This document shows positions 43,850-53,390 of a stretch of 64,000 nt of DNA, one piece after another. Each line of letters begins with the position of its first letter. Positions within the stretch are counted from its first letter, which is position 1. Source of the DNA: Zhongshania aliphaticivorans (lineage in GTDB: Bacteria > Pseudomonadota > Gammaproteobacteria > Pseudomonadales > Spongiibacteraceae); assembly GCF_001586255.1 (NCBI RefSeq), contig NZ_CP014544.1, positions 408,501-472,500 on the forward strand, in the 5' to 3' direction. The position numbers and the translations under genes were made by a program. The notes under the pieces are model-generated. The model ran no database searches and was not told the origin of the DNA. It saw only the letters and a list, made by a program, of their open reading frames with translations.

Positions 43850-43896
43850 GTTACCCTAGTAAACGCTCTTTGTTACATTCCGTTGGATTGGGTAAC
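43850..43896 (-). promoter_or_regulatory. Candidate CbrB upstream activating sites
   Basis: TGTTAC (43871-43876) and GTAAC (43892-43896) form an inverted repeat with a 15-bp spacer, and GTTAC (43850-43854) followed by GTAAA (43859-43863) forms a second, weaker one. They lie about 75-120 bp upstream of the sigma-54 promoter, the usual range for enhancer sites. As I recall, Pseudomonas CbrB binds TGTTAC-type repeats, which fits. Confidence 0.55.
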
Positions 43897-43911
43897 GGTG
43901 CTCATGGCTTC

Positions 43912-45372
43912 TTAGGCGTTGCTTCTGGCGGCCACTTTTTTGCGCGGAATGCCCAGTCGTTGGCGGCGTTCCCATAGGCATTTGCGACTAACACCGAGCT
44001 TTTGCGCTAGCTCCGTTTCGCTCATGGAGTCTTGGTGCTCGAGAACAAAGCGCTGGAAGTAGTCCTCGAGGGATAAGTCTTCGCTGGGATCATTGGCGCG
44101 ACTCGGCTTGTTGCGGTTATCTTTACGCTCAATTGCGCCATTGTTGTTAACACTGCCAGGGCGATTGTTAAATTCGTTGCTGCGGCCTCTAATTTGGCCA
44201 ATGTCGACAAGTTCGAGGTCGATATCGAGTAATTCGTTATCAATCTCTTTGCGATCGCACAGGATTACGGCGCGCTCGATGGCATTTTCCAATTCGCGGA
44301 TATTGCCGGGCCAAATATAGGTGGTGATTGCCTGAATAGCCTTGGGGCTAAAGTGCATTAGGGGCTTTTTCATTTTTTCGCAGCGGTGTTTGAGCAAGGC
44401 TTCGGCGAGTTCAAGAATGTCTTTGCCGCGCTCTCTTAAGGGCGGTAGCTCCAGTTTCATGACGTTGATGCGATAGTACAGATCTTCTCGGAAGCGCCCA
44501 GCGTGAGCCATTTCCTTGAGGTCGCGGTGGGTGGCGCAAATAAGACGAACATTGACCTTGCTGGACTCCACGGAGCCGATACGACGAATTTCATCTTCTT
44601 GGATAAAGCGCAGGAGTCGGGCTTGGGCCTCAAGGGGCAATTCGCCAATTTCGTCCAGGAATAAGGTGCCGCCGTCGGCGGCCTCAATTAGGCCAATTCG
44701 ACTAGCGTTGGCGCCGGTAAACGCGCCTTTTTCATAACCGAATAGCTCCGACTCAATCAGTGTTTCCGGGATCGCGGCGCAGTTTACGCAGATAATAGCT
44801 TTAGTCGCTCTGGCGCTCTGGTTGTGTATCGCTCTGGCCACGAGCTCTTTACCGGTGCCGGTTTCGCCGTGTACCAGAATGGTCGCGTCAGTGGGCGCGG
44901 CGCGGCGAATGTGATCGTAGAGTTGTTGCATGGCTTTGCAGCTGCCAATCATGCCGTTAGCGTCGGCGATCTGTTTGCGCTGGCTGCTACTGGGTTCCGG
45001 CTTGTCGCCTGGGGTGTTCTCTTTTGCGGTGCTGAGAATGATGCGCTCGACGGTTTCTAGCATTTCGTCGTGGTCAAAGGGCTTGGCAATATAGTCGATA
45101 GCGCCTTTTTTCATGGAGTCGACCGCAGATTTGAGGCTGGCGTAACTGGTCATAATCAGCACGGGTGCGTCAGTTTTGCTGATAAGGTCTGTTCCGGGGG
45201 CACCAGGCAGGCGTAAGTCACTGATAATTAAGTCGTAATCGTTAACTTTGTAGGTGCTCAGTGCTTTTGCAACCGAATCGGCTTCGTCCACCTGATAGTC
45301 ATTGCGTTCTAATAGGCGACGCAGTGCTAGACGGATAACGTCTTCGTCTTCGACTAAAAGGATTCTGGGCAT
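43912..45372 (-). CDS. cbrB: CbrB-type sigma-54-dependent response regulator
   Basis: 486 residues in NtrC layout. The receiver domain (about 1-115) has the phosphorylated Asp52 in IISDLRLPG. The AAA+ domain (about 140-380) has Walker A GETGTGKE, the sigma-54 contact loop GAFTGA and GGTLFLDEIGELPLEAQARLLR. The C-terminal Fis-type HTH ends MSETELAQKLGVSRKCLWERRQRLGIPRKK. It is encoded right after the CbrA-type kinase and before the CrcZ-like RNA and pcnB, as in Pseudomonas. CbrAB controls carbon/nitrogen balance and use of amino acids. The symbol rests on both sequence type and gene order. Confidence 0.92.
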   Translation of the reverse strand: MPRILLVEDEDVIRLALRRLLERNDYQVDEADSVAKALSTYKVNDYDLIISDLRLPGAPGTDLISKTDAPVLIMTSYASLKSAVDSMKKGAIDYIAKPFDHDEMLETVERIILSTAKENTPGDKPEPSSSQRKQIADANGMIGSCKAMQQLYDHIRRAAPTDATILVHGETGTGKELVARAIHNQSARATKAIICVNCAAIPETLIESELFGYEKGAFTGANASRIGLIEAADGGTLFLDEIGELPLEAQARLLRFIQEDEIRRIGSVESSKVNVRLICATHRDLKEMAHAGRFREDLYYRINVMKLELPPLRERGKDILELAEALLKHRCEKMKKPLMHFSPKAIQAITTYIWPGNIRELENAIERAVILCDRKEIDNELLDIDLELVDIGQIRGRSNEFNNRPGSVNNNGAIERKDNRNKPSRANDPSEDLSLEDYFQRFVLEHQDSMSETELAQKLGVSRKCLWERRQRLGIPRKKVAARSNA

Positions 45373-45449
45373 AATTCTCTCCGTTGCTGGGTACGGGCAA
45401 TGCGTCGATATGTGTAACCGAACAACATAACGCGATCAGCCAATTATTT

Positions 45450-48416
45450 CTAGAGTACCTCAGGGTGGTTCAGTCTGAGGTGGATGTGAAATCGGGTGCC
45501 GGATTGGCTAAATTCCGGTACCGGACTCTCAATACTAATATCGCCGCCAAGATCGCTGATAATGTTATAAACCAGCGCTAAGCCGAGACCAGTGCCTTTA
45601 CCTGGCTCTTTGGTGGTAAAAAACGGTTCAAATATTTGCTTCTGTAATTTCTCGTCTATCCCGCTGCCGTGGTCGGTCACGGTAATGTGGGCACTGTCTT
45701 GTTCAGCCTCGGCATCCACGGTGATCATGCCGTCTTCGGGGCTGGCATCGCGAGCATTAGAGAGCAAATTGATGAACACCTGCATTAAGCGCTGATTGTC
45801 GCCAGCCACAATAATATGCTCGGGGCAGTTGTTGTTGTAGTGAATGTGGCGGGCCTCGGGGTCGAGACTTAAGAGCTGCACGGCTTCGCTCACGCAGTTG
45901 CGCACGGATACCGCCTCGGTAGCTTGGGTCGGGTCTTGGCGGCCGGTGTGGGCAAAATTAACCAGGCTATGCACAATACTGCTTATGCGCTGGGTTTGCT
46001 TAACGATTTGTGAGGCGGCTTCCAGCGTGTCCGCGTTGTCACTCTCGTAGCGCAGGTTTTGGGCCAGGCAGGCGATTCCGGTTACCGGGTTGCCGATCTC
46101 GTGGGCGACGCCGGCGGCCAGGCGACCAATCGAGGCTAGGCGCTCTTGATGCGTAAGTTCATGCTCCAGCAACTGAGTGTCGGTGATATCTTCAACCACG
46201 ACTATCAATTCGTCACGGCCAAGCATTTGCGATTCGGTGCGGTGTAAGTTTAGCCAGCGCAGACCATTGTCGGTTTCAACGCTGAACTTGCTACGGTGTA
46301 GGTCGCTGCTGGCTAAGAAGTCTTGCAGGCATGTTGACCAAGGTTCGGGTAGCCCTGCTAAGCGAGATCCGGTAACAGTATTGGCGTTGATGTGAGTAAT
46401 ATCGGCCATGGACATATTCCACAACAGTATCTCTTGGTCGCGACCAAGGGCGCACACGCCGATGGGCAAGTCTTCTAGGGTTTGTCTGTGGTAGCGGCGT
46501 AGGCTGTCTAAATCGGCGGCTAGGCCAGTGAGGTGAGTTTGGTAGTTCTCAAGCCGTTCTTCAATATAGGTAATGTCTTCGCTGTCGCCCATGAGATTAT
46601 CGGTATAGGGCAAGGCGCGATCTATTACGCGGCGAGCACTGGAGGGGCCAACCAGCGAGGAAAGATTGACTTCTATTCGGTCTCTAATTCGGCGCAGGGC
46701 GTAGGGTCGGGTTTCCTGCTCATTCATTTGCAGCTCGTCGAGCGCGCGCTTGAATTCTTGCGTGGCGGCGCGGTCGCCGAGTGCGTCTTGTAAGCGCAAT
46801 TTTATTTCACCCGCATGGTGTAAGTTCAGGGAGTGGCGGCTGGGGCGATTTAGGTCGTCGATCGTGCAGGCTTCGGCGGCGCGGCGCTCTTCGGCGGAGG
46901 TTTCGCTAAGTAACGACACGATAATGAAAACAATGCCATTCAGGGCCAGCGATAGTCCAGTGATGACTACCCAGAATTGATCTCGCTCAATGGGGTATAA
47001 ATAAAGGTGCTCTAAAAAGCTGGGATGAACACCGCTAAACATGGGCAAAATGATGCCTATTATCCAGAGGCTAAAGCCTGCACATAAACCGCTGATAAAG
47101 CCGTTGCGATTTGCTTTAGGCCAATACAGCACGGCCAATACGCCGGGCAGAAACTGGACGCAGCCGCTGGCTGAGGTCATGGCTAAGCGGCTGAGGCTTT
47201 GCGATGCACCGATTAGTTCATAGAATACAAAGCCAATAAGAATGATGACGCAAATCAGCAGTTGGCGTGTGGTGAGTAGCCAGCGGTATATGTCGATATC
47301 GCGGCCTTTTGAGCTTTTTGGGCGCAATACCGGCAATACGAGATGATTGAGGCTCATCGAGGCCAGTGCCAAGGTGGTGACAATGATGGCGCCGCTGGCG
47401 GCCGATAAGCCTCCCAAATAAAGCAGCACCGACAGCCAGGGTTTACCAATTTCGAGAGACAGGCCAAGTGCGTAGTAGTCTGCTGGCAGCGCTATTCCCC
47501 GGGCGCTTCCGGCCCAGAGTATGGGCAATACTGGCAAGCTCATGATCAGTAAAAACAGCGGTAGGCCCCAGCTCGCGGTGGCGAGGTTTTTTGCGCTGGG
47601 ATTTTCCGAAAAGAGCATATGAAAAATATGGGGCATGCACACGGCGGCAGCAAAAAACATAATCAGCATCAAGCGATTGCTGTCGGCGGCTTGGGGCTTG
47701 TTGAGCGAGGCCAAAACATCAGGGCTACTGTCTAGCCAGCTTTGTAGGCCGTCAAAACTACCAAATACGGCATAGGTGCTGATAATGCCCACCAGCAGCA
47801 GGGCAAACATTTTAACGAGCGATTCAAAGGCCAGTGCGGTGAGTAAACCGCGGTGGCTATCTTTGGAGGTCAGATTGCGCGAGCCAAATAAAATAGTGAA
47901 TGCCGTGATAATCACGCAAAAACCGAGAGCGGTAAGCCTTCGGTAGCCATCGTCTTCCTGGCTCAGCGCGTGGCCTAAACTCAATATAAGGGTCGATTCC
48001 GAAACGGTTTGTATTTGAATGGCGAGCAGTGGCCAGATAGCGATGGCGGTAAAGAGTGTGACCAGTGAGCCCACCCAGGAGCTGCGAAAGCGAAAACTTA
48101 GCAGGTCGGCGAGTGAGTTCAGGCGGTAGTTTTTGCATATGCGATGGATGGGTAGAAGCATTATGGGCAATAAAATCATCGCCGCGGACAGGCCGATATA
48201 ATAATTCAGGAAGCTGTAGCCGTAATTCTTAGCAAAGCCCACGGCGCCATAGATGGCAAAGCCACTGGCGTATATCCCCAGAGACAGAACATAGGTAGCG
48301 GGATGGTTGATAATTTTACTGGGCAGTAGACGACGTTCTGCAGCGTAGGCGATGGCGAAAAGGAGCAGTAAATAGCTAAGCCCTATTAAAAACAGGGTGT
48401 TGATACTAAAGGTCAT
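45450..48416 (-). CDS. cbrA: CbrA-type sensor histidine kinase with sodium/solute symporter domain
   Basis: 988 residues. The first ~500 residues are a multi-span SLC5-like (Na+/solute symporter) domain of about 13 membrane segments. A linker and a PAS domain (about 610-730: [30 protein letters not shown]) follow, then HisKA with the H-box [22 protein letters not shown] and HATPase parts [24 protein letters not shown] and [13 protein letters not shown]. CbrA of Pseudomonas has this design and nearly this H-box. I choose the ATG that opens [13 protein letters not shown]. It has no clear ribosome site but overlaps the small upstream ORF, so it is probably translationally coupled. Confidence 0.93.
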   Translation of the reverse strand: MTFSINTLFLIGLSYLLLLFAIAYAAERRLLPSKIINHPATYVLSLGIYASGFAIYGAVGFAKNYGYSFLNYYIGLSAAMILLPIMLLPIHRICKNYRLNSLADLLSFRFRSSWVGSLVTLFTAIAIWPLLAIQIQTVSESTLILSLGHALSQEDDGYRRLTALGFCVIITAFTILFGSRNLTSKDSHRGLLTALAFESLVKMFALLLVGIISTYAVFGSFDGLQSWLDSSPDVLASLNKPQAADSNRLMLIMFFAAAVCMPHIFHMLFSENPSAKNLATASWGLPLFLLIMSLPVLPILWAGSARGIALPADYYALGLSLEIGKPWLSVLLYLGGLSAASGAIIVTTLALASMSLNHLVLPVLRPKSSKGRDIDIYRWLLTTRQLLICVIILIGFVFYELIGASQSLSRLAMTSASGCVQFLPGVLAVLYWPKANRNGFISGLCAGFSLWIIGIILPMFSGVHPSFLEHLYLYPIERDQFWVVITGLSLALNGIVFIIVSLLSETSAEERRAAEACTIDDLNRPSRHSLNLHHAGEIKLRLQDALGDRAATQEFKRALDELQMNEQETRPYALRRIRDRIEVNLSSLVGPSSARRVIDRALPYTDNLMGDSEDITYIEERLENYQTHLTGLAADLDSLRRYHRQTLEDLPIGVCALGRDQEILLWNMSMADITHINANTVTGSRLAGLPEPWSTCLQDFLASSDLHRSKFSVETDNGLRWLNLHRTESQMLGRDELIVVVEDITDTQLLEHELTHQERLASIGRLAAGVAHEIGNPVTGIACLAQNLRYESDNADTLEAASQIVKQTQRISSIVHSLVNFAHTGRQDPTQATEAVSVRNCVSEAVQLLSLDPEARHIHYNNNCPEHIIVAGDNQRLMQVFINLLSNARDASPEDGMITVDAEAEQDSAHITVTDHGSGIDEKLQKQIFEPFFTTKEPGKGTGLGLALVYNIISDLGGDISIESPVPEFSQSGTRFHIHLRLNHPEVL

Positions 48417-48582
48417 TGTGGTGTCGCTGACGGAGGCTGATAAACACAAAGCCAATAACAAATAGCCAAATTAAATGGTGGCGATACCAGAGATTGCTGC
48501 CTTCATAGAGCCAGCGGCCCATCGTTGGGGCATACACAAAAGCAAAAATTGATAATAAAAGCAGGGGAGATTGAATTTGCAT
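48406..48582 (-). CDS. CbrX-like small membrane protein overlapping the cbrA start
   Basis: A 58-residue ORF read directly from the minus strand: MQIQSPLLLLSIFAFVYAPT opens it, then MGRWLYEGSNLWYRHH, LIWLFVIGFVFISL and the end RQRHHNDL. Two hydrophobic segments (about 5-20 and 37-50) with a basic C terminus indicate a small inner-membrane protein. Its stop lies 11 bases inside cbrA, which lacks its own ribosome site, so it may drive cbrA translation. A small cbrX gene overlapping cbrA is known in Pseudomonas; sequence homology was not tested. It is too short to appear in a 60-codon ORF list. Confidence 0.7.
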   Translation of the reverse strand: MQIQSPLLLLSIFAFVYAPTMGRWLYEGSNLWYRHHLIWLFVIGFVFISLRQRHHNDL

Positions 48583-48676
48583 GGCGACCGAGACGCGTTC
48601 ACTGTCGGCATGATGTTACTGGAGGTGCGGGTAAACTGCAAAGCATGCTGCGCATGGTGGTGCTTATATTGTGTTG

Positions 48677-49552
48677 TTAAACGGCATCGATGTGCCTGCT
48701 GGCGGGGATGTCTTGGGGGCGCCAGTGCGCGGTGGCCCACGTTAGTAAGGCAGTGCTATCGGTGAGGGTGTCGGGGGGCGGGCTTTGCTGTAAATAGTGC
48801 AGTGCGCTGCGGAGATTGTCGGTGGCGCGACTGTCATCGAGCGCAGGGGCGAAGCTTTGTTTGCTAAGTTTGTGGCCGTCGCTACCAACAATGACAGGTA
48901 TGTGGCAGTAGCGCACCGGTGGTAGGCCAAGGGTGTTTTGTAGGTGAATTTGCCAGGCAGTGGCATCGAGCAAATCAACCCCGCGCACGATATCGGTAAC
49001 TCCCTGTTCGGCATCGTCGACCACAACAGCGAGCTGGTAGGCATAGAGGCCGTCTTTGCGTTTTAAGACCGGGTCGCCGATGTCCGCTTGGGCGCGACTT
49101 TGGTTGCCTTGGATGCGATCTTCAAAGTGGATCGTTTCATTGGGCGTGCGCAGGCGAATAGCTGAGCTGCCGGGGCTGCCCGGATGGCGGCAGGCGCCAA
49201 TGTGTAAGCCATGCTTAGGTGCAAGCTGGCGACGGGAGCAGTTACAGTAATACGCAAGGTTGTTGTCGAGAAGCTGTTGCAAATAAGTATCGTAGGCTGC
49301 GCTACGCTGGCTTTGCCAGAAGATGTCGCCATCCCATATTAGGCCATGACTAATGAGGCTGTTGATGATTTGCTGCGCGGCACCCGCTTGCTCTCGAGGT
49401 GGGTCAATGTCTTCCATACGCAGCAGCCATTGGCCGCGATTGGCGCGGGCGTCTAAATAGCTGGCCAGTGCAGTAACGAGTGAGCCAATATGCAGTGGCC
49501 CGCTGGGCGACGGCGCAAACCGGCCCATATACGCGCTATAAGGGGGTGACAT
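48677..49552 (-). CDS. gluQ: Glutamyl-Q tRNA(Asp) synthetase
   Basis: 291 residues, a GluRS-like catalytic domain without the anticodon-binding half. It puts glutamate on queuosine of tRNA-Asp. GRFAPSPSGPLHIGSLVTALASYLDAR is the HIGH region, KLSKQS the KMSKS equivalent, and YYCNCSRRQL with later His/Cys residues forms the zinc site that marks this family. An internal Met at residue 9 is an alternative start. It follows dksA, the standard gammaproteobacterial pairing. Confidence 0.95.
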   Translation of the reverse strand: MSPPYSAYMGRFAPSPSGPLHIGSLVTALASYLDARANRGQWLLRMEDIDPPREQAGAAQQIINSLISHGLIWDGDIFWQSQRSAAYDTYLQQLLDNNLAYYCNCSRRQLAPKHGLHIGACRHPGSPGSSAIRLRTPNETIHFEDRIQGNQSRAQADIGDPVLKRKDGLYAYQLAVVVDDAEQGVTDIVRGVDLLDATAWQIHLQNTLGLPPVRYCHIPVIVGSDGHKLSKQSFAPALDDSRATDNLRSALHYLQQSPPPDTLTDSTALLTWATAHWRPQDIPASRHIDAV

Positions 49553-49587
49553 TCAGGGGGGTGTGGGCGGCGAGCCGCCCAGCCGTT

Positions 49588-50025
49588 TTAGCCGCGTTCC
49601 TGGCGTTCTTTGATTTCATCAAGGGTCTTGCAGTCTATGCATAGCGTTGCCGTAGGGCGTGCTTCTAAACGCTTGATACCGATATCAACACCACAGGTAT
49701 TGCAGTAGCCGTAATCGTCTTCGTCAATTAAATTGATGGTCGAGTCGATTTTCTTGATTAGTTTGCGTTCGCGGTCACGGGTTCGGAGTTCAAGACTAAA
49801 CTCTTCTTCTTGTGTGGCGCGGTCTGCAGGGTCAGGAAAATTAGCTGCTTCGTCCTTCATATGACTCACAGTACGATCCACTTCTTCCATTAATTCTGCT
49901 TTCCAATTGAGCAGGATCTGGCGGAAGTGTTCCTTCTGCTTGTCGTTCATATACTCTTCGCCCTTTTTTTCTACGTAAGGAACGAAGGTCTTCAAATTCT
50001 CAGGTGTACTCTGCTGTGCAGGCAT
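49588..50025 (-). CDS. dksA: RNA polymerase-binding transcription factor DksA
   Basis: 145 residues. DksA enters the RNA polymerase secondary channel and, with ppGpp, adjusts rRNA and amino-acid promoters. The coiled-coil tip has [12 protein letters not shown], matching the essential DxxDxA motif. The four-Cys zinc finger is [27 protein letters not shown]. Length is close to the E. coli protein (151). It is followed by gluQ at a 35-bp distance. Confidence 0.97.
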   Translation of the reverse strand: MPAQQSTPENLKTFVPYVEKKGEEYMNDKQKEHFRQILLNWKAELMEEVDRTVSHMKDEAANFPDPADRATQEEEFSLELRTRDRERKLIKKIDSTINLIDEDDYGYCNTCGVDIGIKRLEARPTATLCIDCKTLDEIKERQERG

Positions 50026-50241
50026 GGTTGGCCCTCTTTTTACAAGCCGTTAACCGCAAGCCGCGGGCATGCGCGGCGACGCTGTGCCGCCAAATCGGCA
50101 AAACTACCAGATATGGGCCAGCTACGCCACACGAAATTGCGCATAAAGGCGTGATCGCAACATTTCATTACGCTGTTGTGATGATGTTAAGCCGCAAGGG
50201 ATAAAGTTACACTCCTATTTTTGGTCATAGGAAGAGTATAG

Positions 50242-51402
50242 GTGAGTAAATCCTTTGCGCGTCGTTTAGCTGATATTGAGCCGTTTCGAGTGGTTGAGGT
50301 GCTGACCCGCGCTAAGGCACTGGCGGCTGCGGGGCGAGATATTATTCATATGGAGGCGGGGGAGCCCGATTTCAGTAGCGCTGAGCCGATTATTCGCGCC
50401 GCCAAGGCTTCGTTAGATAGGGGGGAGACGAGTTATACCCCTGCGGCGGGTATTCCTGCGCTGCGTCAAGCAATTGCCAAATACTATAAGCAGGATCACG
50501 GTTTAGATATTGCTCCCGAGCGAATTATGATTACCCCCGGGGCATCTGGCGCATTGTTACTGTTGGCGGGTTTATTAATTAATCCCGGTGATGGCATGTT
50601 GATGACGGATCCCGGTTACCCCTGCAACCGCCATTTTTTACGTTTGGTGGAGGGCGAGGGCCAGTTGGTGCCAGTGGGGCCGGAAGATCGCTTTCAGCTC
50701 AGTGCAGAAAAAGCTGAGCAGCACTGGCAGGCTAATACTAAGGGCATTATGGTTGCTTCACCAGCCAATCCGAGTGGGGAAATACTCACCGCGCCGCAGT
50801 TGCGCGATTTGCACAGCCTGTGCGAGCGCAAAGAGGGTTATTTAATTGTCGATGAGATCTACCATGGTCTGAATTATGGCGTAGATGCGCCGAGTATTTT
50901 GTCTATTACCGATCAAGCTTTTGTTATTAATAGTTTTTCTAAGTACTTTGGTATGACTGGCTGGCGCTTGGGATGGCTGGTTGCACCGGAAGAGGCCGTG
51001 CCCGAACTGGAGAAGTTGGCTCAGAATTTGTTTATCTCTATGTCGACTATGGCTCAGCATGCGGCGCTGGCGGCATTCGAACCCGAGACGCGGCTTATCC
51101 TCAATGAACGTAGAGATGAATTTGCTCAGCGTCGGGATTATTTGCTGCCGGAGCTCCGGAGTCTAGGATTTGAAATTCCCCATTGTCCGGATGGGGCCTT
51201 ATACCTTTATGCCGGAATTAAACGCTTTAAGATGAAGAGCCCAGAGTTTTGTCGTTCACTGCTTGAGGATCACGGTATCGCGATTACCCCAGGCGAGGAC
51301 TTTGGGCGCTACCGCGCTGACGAGCATGTGCGTTTTGCGTATACCACGGGCATGCCGCGTTTGGTTGAGGGCGTGGCGCGTTTGCGTAAGCTTTACGGCT
51401 GA
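50242..51402 (+). CDS. PLP-dependent aminotransferase, class I/II
   Basis: 386 residues, fold-type I. MEAGEPDFSSAEPIIRAAKASLDRGETSYTPAAGIPALRQAIA is the N-terminal substrate region, MITPGASGALLLLAGLLINPGDGMLMTDPGYPCNRHFL binds PLP, ASPANPSGE holds the Asn-Pro pair, and NSFSKYFGMTGWRLGW has the PLP Lys. C-terminal VRFAYTTGMPRLVEGV has the carboxylate-binding Arg segment RFAY. The amino donor is not readable; annotated relatives include alanine- and aspartate-type transaminases. GTG start after GGAAGAG. Its end overlaps the convergent globin gene by 10 bp. Confidence 0.9.
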   Translation: MSKSFARRLADIEPFRVVEVLTRAKALAAAGRDIIHMEAGEPDFSSAEPIIRAAKASLDRGETSYTPAAGIPALRQAIAKYYKQDHGLDIAPERIMITPGASGALLLLAGLLINPGDGMLMTDPGYPCNRHFLRLVEGEGQLVPVGPEDRFQLSAEKAEQHWQANTKGIMVASPANPSGEILTAPQLRDLHSLCERKEGYLIVDEIYHGLNYGVDAPSILSITDQAFVINSFSKYFGMTGWRLGWLVAPEEAVPELEKLAQNLFISMSTMAQHAALAAFEPETRLILNERRDEFAQRRDYLLPELRSLGFEIPHCPDGALYLYAGIKRFKMKSPEFCRSLLEDHGIAITPGEDFGRYRADEHVRFAYTTGMPRLVEGVARLRKLYG

Positions 51403-51833
51403 GGCTTGTCGTAGAATTGCACGCCTAGCTCATCAGAGGGCTTATCTGCATGCTCGGCGAGGGCGGTGGCCATAGACTGGGCGATCGCGGTGGCGCGCTG
51501 TTTCATGGCGTCGCAGCGTGGGCCGCAAAATTGCGCGTCAATACTGAGGTTGAGTAAATGCAGCCAGCGGTGAAAGTGGTGTGGGCTCAACGCCGCTTGC
51601 TGGTGGAGCTGTTGATGACGTTTAAATAACTCACCGTGATAAACCCGTTCCGACAGCAATTGCTGCACCCAAAAATCAGTGACTTTCGGTAGGTGGTGCT
51701 CTAGCGAAAAGGGCATGATATCGGTGAAATAAAAACCAATTATCTCGTCGTTGAGTACCTGCTCATAAAAGTGCCTGAGTAGTATTTCGATATCGCTGCG
51801 GCTGCAGATGTCTTGCGTGCGCTTGTCAGTCAT
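51393..51833 (-). CDS. Truncated haemoglobin, group III-like
   Basis: 146 residues of globin fold: IEILLRHFYEQVLNDEIIGFYFTDIMPFSLEHHLPKVTDFWVQQLLSERVYHGELFKRHQQLHQQAALSPHHFHRWLHLL, with FW and the following His residues in the places of the E/F-helix haem contacts. Group III globins are small haem proteins suggested to bind oxygen or other ligands in microaerobic conditions. The start is the ATG opening MTDKRTQDIC; 30 upstream in-frame codons overlap the Nudix promoter and are dropped. Confidence 0.82.
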   Translation of the reverse strand: MTDKRTQDICSRSDIEILLRHFYEQVLNDEIIGFYFTDIMPFSLEHHLPKVTDFWVQQLLSERVYHGELFKRHQQLHQQAALSPHHFHRWLHLLNLSIDAQFCGPRCDAMKQRATAIAQSMATALAEHADKPSDELGVQFYDKPQP

Positions 51834-51939
51834 AATGTCGTTATTAAGCAAAGTTGGCCTGAGCGTATCATATACTGTTTGCCCAACTGGGTGCGGCTTA
51901 GCGGTCGAGGATTCGTGCAGCAAAATAGAGGAGTAGGCT

Positions 51940-52536
51940 TTGAAAAGAAGCAGCGAAGAAGCGCTTGCTCTGCAGCAAATAATAACGCGATTAGATGGTT
52001 TTAAACCTCGTCAGCGCTGGTGGCGGCGCTGGGTGAAACGTTCAGCCGTGGCGCTGATATTACGTGAGCTAGACGATCATATTGAAGTACTGATGATTAA
52101 GCGCGCCGATCGCGAGGGCGATCCGTGGTCTGGGCATATGGCGTTTCCCGGCGGTCGTATGGATCGGCAAGATGTGACGGGATTGCGCACCGCTATTCGC
52201 GAAACCGAAGAAGAGACCGGTATTTATCTCGACAAGGCCGGGCACTGCATTGGTCGATTGTCTGACATCGTGAGTCGACCGCATTCTGGTCGTCAGCCTA
52301 TGGTCGTCACCCCCTATGTTTTTCGCTTGCACACAGCGGTCAGTATTGAGCCAAACCACGAGGTCGCTGAGGCCGTGTGGGTGCCGCTGCGGTTTTTGAT
52401 GACGAGCGGTAATCGCGAGACAATGGAGTGGGGGCGGGGCAAATTACATATGGTCCTCCCCTGTTATTTTTATGAAAAACGCCGGATCTGGGGTATGTCG
52501 CTGAAAATGCTCGATGAGCTACTCGGCTTGATCTGA
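51940..52536 (+). CDS. Nudix hydrolase, CoA pyrophosphatase type
   Basis: 198 residues. After ALILRELDDHIEVLMIKRADREGDPWSGHMAFPGGRMDRQD comes the Nudix helix RETEEETGI. SGHMAFPGGR is the wording of NudL-type CoA pyrophosphatases, which split CoA to 3'-phospho-ADP and phosphopantetheine; the first Nudix-box Glu is replaced by Asp. A TTG start is used, supported by AGAGGAG about seven bases upstream. Its last 18 bases overlap the end of a convergent gene. Confidence 0.85.
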   Translation: MKRSSEEALALQQIITRLDGFKPRQRWWRRWVKRSAVALILRELDDHIEVLMIKRADREGDPWSGHMAFPGGRMDRQDVTGLRTAIRETEEETGIYLDKAGHCIGRLSDIVSRPHSGRQPMVVTPYVFRLHTAVSIEPNHEVAEAVWVPLRFLMTSGNRETMEWGRGKLHMVLPCYFYEKRRIWGMSLKMLDELLGLI

Positions 52537-53253
52537 GTTTTGGTCGCTGGTGTTGTCGATTGCACCATTGGCCTCTAAGCCAGAGCGAAGATCTGGCCGC
52601 ACCGGGCTGAATTGCTCGTCGCTTTCTTGCTCCGGCTCGGGAAGGAGGTTGCGCTGATCTTCCCATAGAAACATTTTCGTCTCGTTGAGTAATTTGCGCG
52701 CCTCGCTTTGGGGTCTCGCAGCTTCAGTGATGGCCTCGTCTGGCAGCAGTTTTTGCAACCATGCTTTAAACACCGCCATAATCACTGGGGTTTTCTTGGG
52801 GTCGAGGTATTGCCAGCGCGAGCCATCAAGAATATTGCCAGACACTCGCTGTTCTTTTACCGGAAGCCAGTAAACTCCGCAGCTCGACAGACTAAAGTCG
52901 TCTTGGCGACCAAAGCTGATATTGGCCTTGAACGGATTGAAGGCGTCTTCTGGTGGGTTGTCGATGCGCTGTAGCGCCATAATCCATTGGCTGCCGGGGG
53001 GGAACTCTTTGGCCTCGGGGCGGCATAAATTGTCTTTTTTACCCCAAATTCGAATTTGCTCGCGGTAGTCGCTGCCATGAATAATTTCTTTGATGTTTAA
53101 ATCAAAGCCGTTGCCCTGGCTGCGTTCCACTTCGCCATATACGACGAGATCGGCGTCGGTATAAACGTCTTTAAAGGGCCCCTGCCACAGACATTCGCAG
53201 GCGAGGGTGGTCGCACTAAAGAGTAAGCTAAAAATGGCGACCGCGATCTTCAA
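52519..53253 (-). CDS. Secreted protein of unknown function
   Basis: 244 residues from a TTG start that has AGGA six bases before it; a longer in-frame ORF lacks a ribosome site. The N terminus is a signal peptide (KIAVAIFSLLFSATTLA), with Cys residues just after it (CECLW); TLAC is a poor lipobox, so lipidation is uncertain. Conserved-looking parts are ADLVVYGEVERSQGNGFDLNIKEIIHG and a Cys pair in the middle. The last ~60 residues are acidic and low-complexity. I do not recognise the family. It lies between a Nudix gene (convergent, 18-bp overlap) and an outer-membrane protein gene. Confidence 0.65.
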   Translation of the reverse strand: MKIAVAIFSLLFSATTLACECLWQGPFKDVYTDADLVVYGEVERSQGNGFDLNIKEIIHGSDYREQIRIWGKKDNLCRPEAKEFPPGSQWIMALQRIDNPPEDAFNPFKANISFGRQDDFSLSSCGVYWLPVKEQRVSGNILDGSRWQYLDPKKTPVIMAVFKAWLQKLLPDEAITEAARPQSEARKLLNETKMFLWEDQRNLLPEPEQESDEQFSPVRPDLRSGLEANGAIDNTSDQNSDQAE

Positions 53254-53341
53254 TGGCTTTCCTCGAACTGTTTGATTTGGTTTGGTTGACGCAAAGGCCA
53301 ATAATATACTGCTTAGACGGGTATTTTAATGGGGCCAATAA

Positions 53342-53371
53342 AAAAGGGTGCAGCCAGCGCTACACCCTTTG
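53342..53371 (-). terminator. Rho-independent terminator after the TIGR04219-like gene
   Basis: AAAGGGTG (53343-53350) and CACCCTTT (53363-53370) form the stem with a 12-base loop. On the minus strand it is followed by a run of five to six T. It ends the outer-membrane protein transcript 20 bp beyond its stop. Confidence 0.85.
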
Positions 53372-53390
53372 TCGTTGTGTTCGGCCGGTT

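Noticed and set aside
48471..48740. 89-codon minus-strand ORF upstream of cbrA
   Set aside because: It overlaps the end of gluQ and is low-complexity Arg/His-rich. The 58-codon ORF in another frame fits cbrX much better.
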